A stretch of 6,263 nt of DNA from Candidatus Segatella mututuai (GTDB lineage: Bacteria > Bacteroidota > Bacteroidia > Bacteroidales > Bacteroidaceae), in assembly GCA_002439605.1 (NCBI GenBank), contig DJOI01000055.1, positions 41,837 to 48,099 of the forward strand, written 5' to 3'. Under the pieces are notes generated by a model. That model was not told the DNA's origin. It worked only from the letters and a program-made list of their open reading frames with translations, and did no database searches. This document shows positions 4,812-6,263 of the stretch, piece by piece; positions within the stretch are counted from its first letter, which is position 1, and every line of letters begins with the position of its first letter. The translations under genes were made by a program, and so were the position numbers.

Positions 4812-6215
4812 ATGAAACAATTTATGGATGAAAACTTCCTGCTCGATACCAAAACTGCGCAGGATTTGTTCCACAATCATGCGGCAAAAATGCCCATCAT
4901 CGATTATCACTGCCACCTCATCCCTGAGATGGTTGCCAACGACCACCAGTTCAAGAGCATCACAGAGCTTTGGTTGGGCGGTGACCACTACAAGTGGCGT
5001 GCCATGCGTACCAATGGTGTTGATGAACGTTTCTGCACAGGTACTGACACAAGCGACTGGGAGAAGTTTGAGAAATGGGCAGAGACAGTGCCTTACACAT
5101 TCCGTAATCCTTTGTACCACTGGACACACCTTGAGCTCAAGACTGCCTTTGGCATCAACAAGTTACTGAGTCCTAAGACTGCCCGCGAAATCTATGACGA
5201 GTGCAACGAGAAGCTGCAGCAGCCAGAGTACACTGCACGTGGTTTTATGCGCCGCTATCATGTGGAGTGCGTATGCACTACCGATGATCCTATTGATGAC
5301 TTGCGCTATCACAAGCAAACTCGCGAGAGTGGTTTCGAAATCAAGATGATTCCTGCATGGCGTCCAGACAAGGCCATGAACATCGAGAAGCCAGACTATG
5401 CAGAGTACATGAACAAGTTGGGCGAGGTTGCTGGTGTTACCCTTACAACTTTCCAAGACATGGTAGATGCCCTACAGAAGCGTCACGACTTCTTTGCCGA
5501 GAATGGTTGTAAGTTGAGCGACCACGGTATCGAGGAGTTCTACGACGATCCATATACTGACTCTCAGATTGAGACCATATTTGCCAAAGCTATGCGCGGT
5601 CAACAACTTTCTACTATTGAGATTCGACAGTACAAGCATGCTTTCTTGAAGGTATGCGCTGAGATGGATCATGCTGCCGACTGGACACAGCAGTACCACT
5701 ATGGTGCCATCCGCGACAACAACACATTGATGTACGACAAACTGGGTGCAGACACAGGTTTCGACTCTATCGGAGAGTTCAACACAGCTCGTGCTATGAG
5801 CCACTTCCTCAACGAGTTGAATGTCGAGGGCAAGCTCACACGCACTATCCTTTACTGCTTGAACCCATGTGCCAACGAGGTGATTGCCACTATGCTTGGC
5901 AACTTCCAAGATGGTTCTTGCCCTGGCAAAATTCAGTTTGGTTCAGGCTGGTGGTTCAACGATCAGCTAGATGGTATGACTCGCCAGATGAACGCCCTCT
6001 CTGTCCTCGGTTTGCTGAGCCGCTTCGTCGGTATGCTCACCGACTCTCGTTCTTTCTTGAGCTACCCACGCCACGAATATTTCCGTCGTTTGCTCTGCAA
6101 TCTACTTGGCAACGACGTAGAGAAGGGGTTGCTGCCTAACGACATGGAGAGCCTATCTCGCATGGTGGAGGACATCTCTTACAACAACGCACGCAATTAC
6201 TTCAAGTTTTATTAA
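4812..6215 (+). CDS. uxaC: Glucuronate isomerase (uronate isomerase)
   Basis: A complete 467-residue enzyme (EC 5.3.1.12) of the amidohydrolase-like UxaC family, at the family's usual length. It interconverts D-glucuronate and D-fructuronate, and D-galacturonate and D-tagaturonate, in the cytoplasm: the entry step of hexuronate catabolism after pectin or glycosaminoglycan-type glycans are broken down. Diagnostic segments: FMDENFLL (4-11), PIIDYHCHL (28-36, with metal-site H33 and H35), GGDHYKWRAMR (56-66), CTTDDPIDDL (155-164), CAEMDHAADW (282-291), YGAIRDNN (297-304), FGSGWWFNDQLDGM (376-389) and GMLTDSRSFLSYPRHEYFRR (407-426). The histidines and the TDDP loop are intact and no lesion is seen. 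ATG 4812 is preferred over M5 because the family usually starts MKxFMDENF. It has its own promoter. No uxaA, uxaB or uxuAB gene is visible, although one could follow after 6215. Confidence 0.97.
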   Translation: MKQFMDENFLLDTKTAQDLFHNHAAKMPIIDYHCHLIPEMVANDHQFKSITELWLGGDHYKWRAMRTNGVDERFCTGTDTSDWEKFEKWAETVPYTFRNPLYHWTHLELKTAFGINKLLSPKTAREIYDECNEKLQQPEYTARGFMRRYHVECVCTTDDPIDDLRYHKQTRESGFEIKMIPAWRPDKAMNIEKPDYAEYMNKLGEVAGVTLTTFQDMVDALQKRHDFFAENGCKLSDHGIEEFYDDPYTDSQIETIFAKAMRGQQLSTIEIRQYKHAFLKVCAEMDHAADWTQQYHYGAIRDNNTLMYDKLGADTGFDSIGEFNTARAMSHFLNELNVEGKLTRTILYCLNPCANEVIATMLGNFQDGSCPGKIQFGSGWWFNDQLDGMTRQMNALSVLGLLSRFVGMLTDSRSFLSYPRHEYFRRLLCNLLGNDVEKGLLPNDMESLSRMVEDISYNNARNYFKFY

Positions 6216-6240
6216 TAACAAGTAGCCCCCTCTATCGAGT

Positions 6241-6263
6241 AGGAGATAAACACCTATGATTAG
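6241..6263 (+). other. Possible start of a gene after uxaC
   Basis: An AGGAG at 6241-6245 is followed ten bases later by ATG at 6256, whose frame runs ATG ATT AG. to the window end. No stop is reached, but only two full codons are visible, so nothing can be said about a product. No terminator hairpin is seen after the uxaC stop, so a downstream gene could be co-transcribed. Confidence 0.2.

Noticed and set aside
5472..5909. Minus-strand frames of up to 145 codons in the uxaC region
   Set aside because: They are antisense shadows of a complete, well-conserved glucuronate isomerase.
1..6263. CRISPR array, toxin-antitoxin pair, retron or other defence system
   Set aside because: No regularly spaced repeats, no paired small genes with recognisable toxin or antitoxin motifs, and no reverse transcriptase or nuclease motifs were seen.

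Overview
The window looks like chromosomal DNA from a member of the Bacteroidota, most likely a Prevotella- or Bacteroides-like gut or oral anaerobe. Four lines of evidence support this: several starts are preceded by the phylum's -7 promoter element TAnnTTTG rather than by strong Shine-Dalgarno sites; there is a type IX secretion 'plug' (DUF5103) protein; the transposase relic and the 4020-4614 reading frame resemble families I know from Bacteroides/Prevotella; and the tRNA genes have no encoded CCA. The species assignment is inference.

Layout. Positions 1-147 hold the end of a tRNA array: the 3' tail of one tRNA, a complete tRNA-Lys(CUU) and a clean intrinsic terminator. Positions 148-722 have no intact gene. 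Within them, on the minus strand, lies a decayed N-terminal transposase fragment (about 563 down to 218) with two nonsense codons and two frameshifts, yet its promoter-like element is still readable. Positions 723-1988 (minus) encode the T9SS plug-like secreted protein. Divergent from it, 2120-3588 (plus) is a two-gene unit: a small FdtA/QdtA-type cupin that has lost the family's histidines, and a DegT/DnrJ/EryC1/StrS PLP-dependent sugar aminotransferase (FdtB/QdtB-like). Together they suggest making or modifying an amino-deoxysugar for a surface glycan, but no nucleotide-sugar synthase is present in the window.

Positions 3643-4614 form a small accessory island: a charged, unrecognised minus-strand reading frame without a convincing ATG start, head to head with a plus-strand Bacteroidota hypothetical gene broken by one extra base at about 4281. 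A promoter with an adjacent inverted repeat follows, then an intact glucuronate isomerase gene uxaC (4812-6215), which starts hexuronate catabolism. The last 48 bases may hold the start of another gene.

No complete new defence or mobile system is visible. The points most worth a second look are the histidine-less cupin paired with its aminotransferase, the frameshifted hypothetical gene with its head-to-head partner, and the transposase relic beside the tRNA array.
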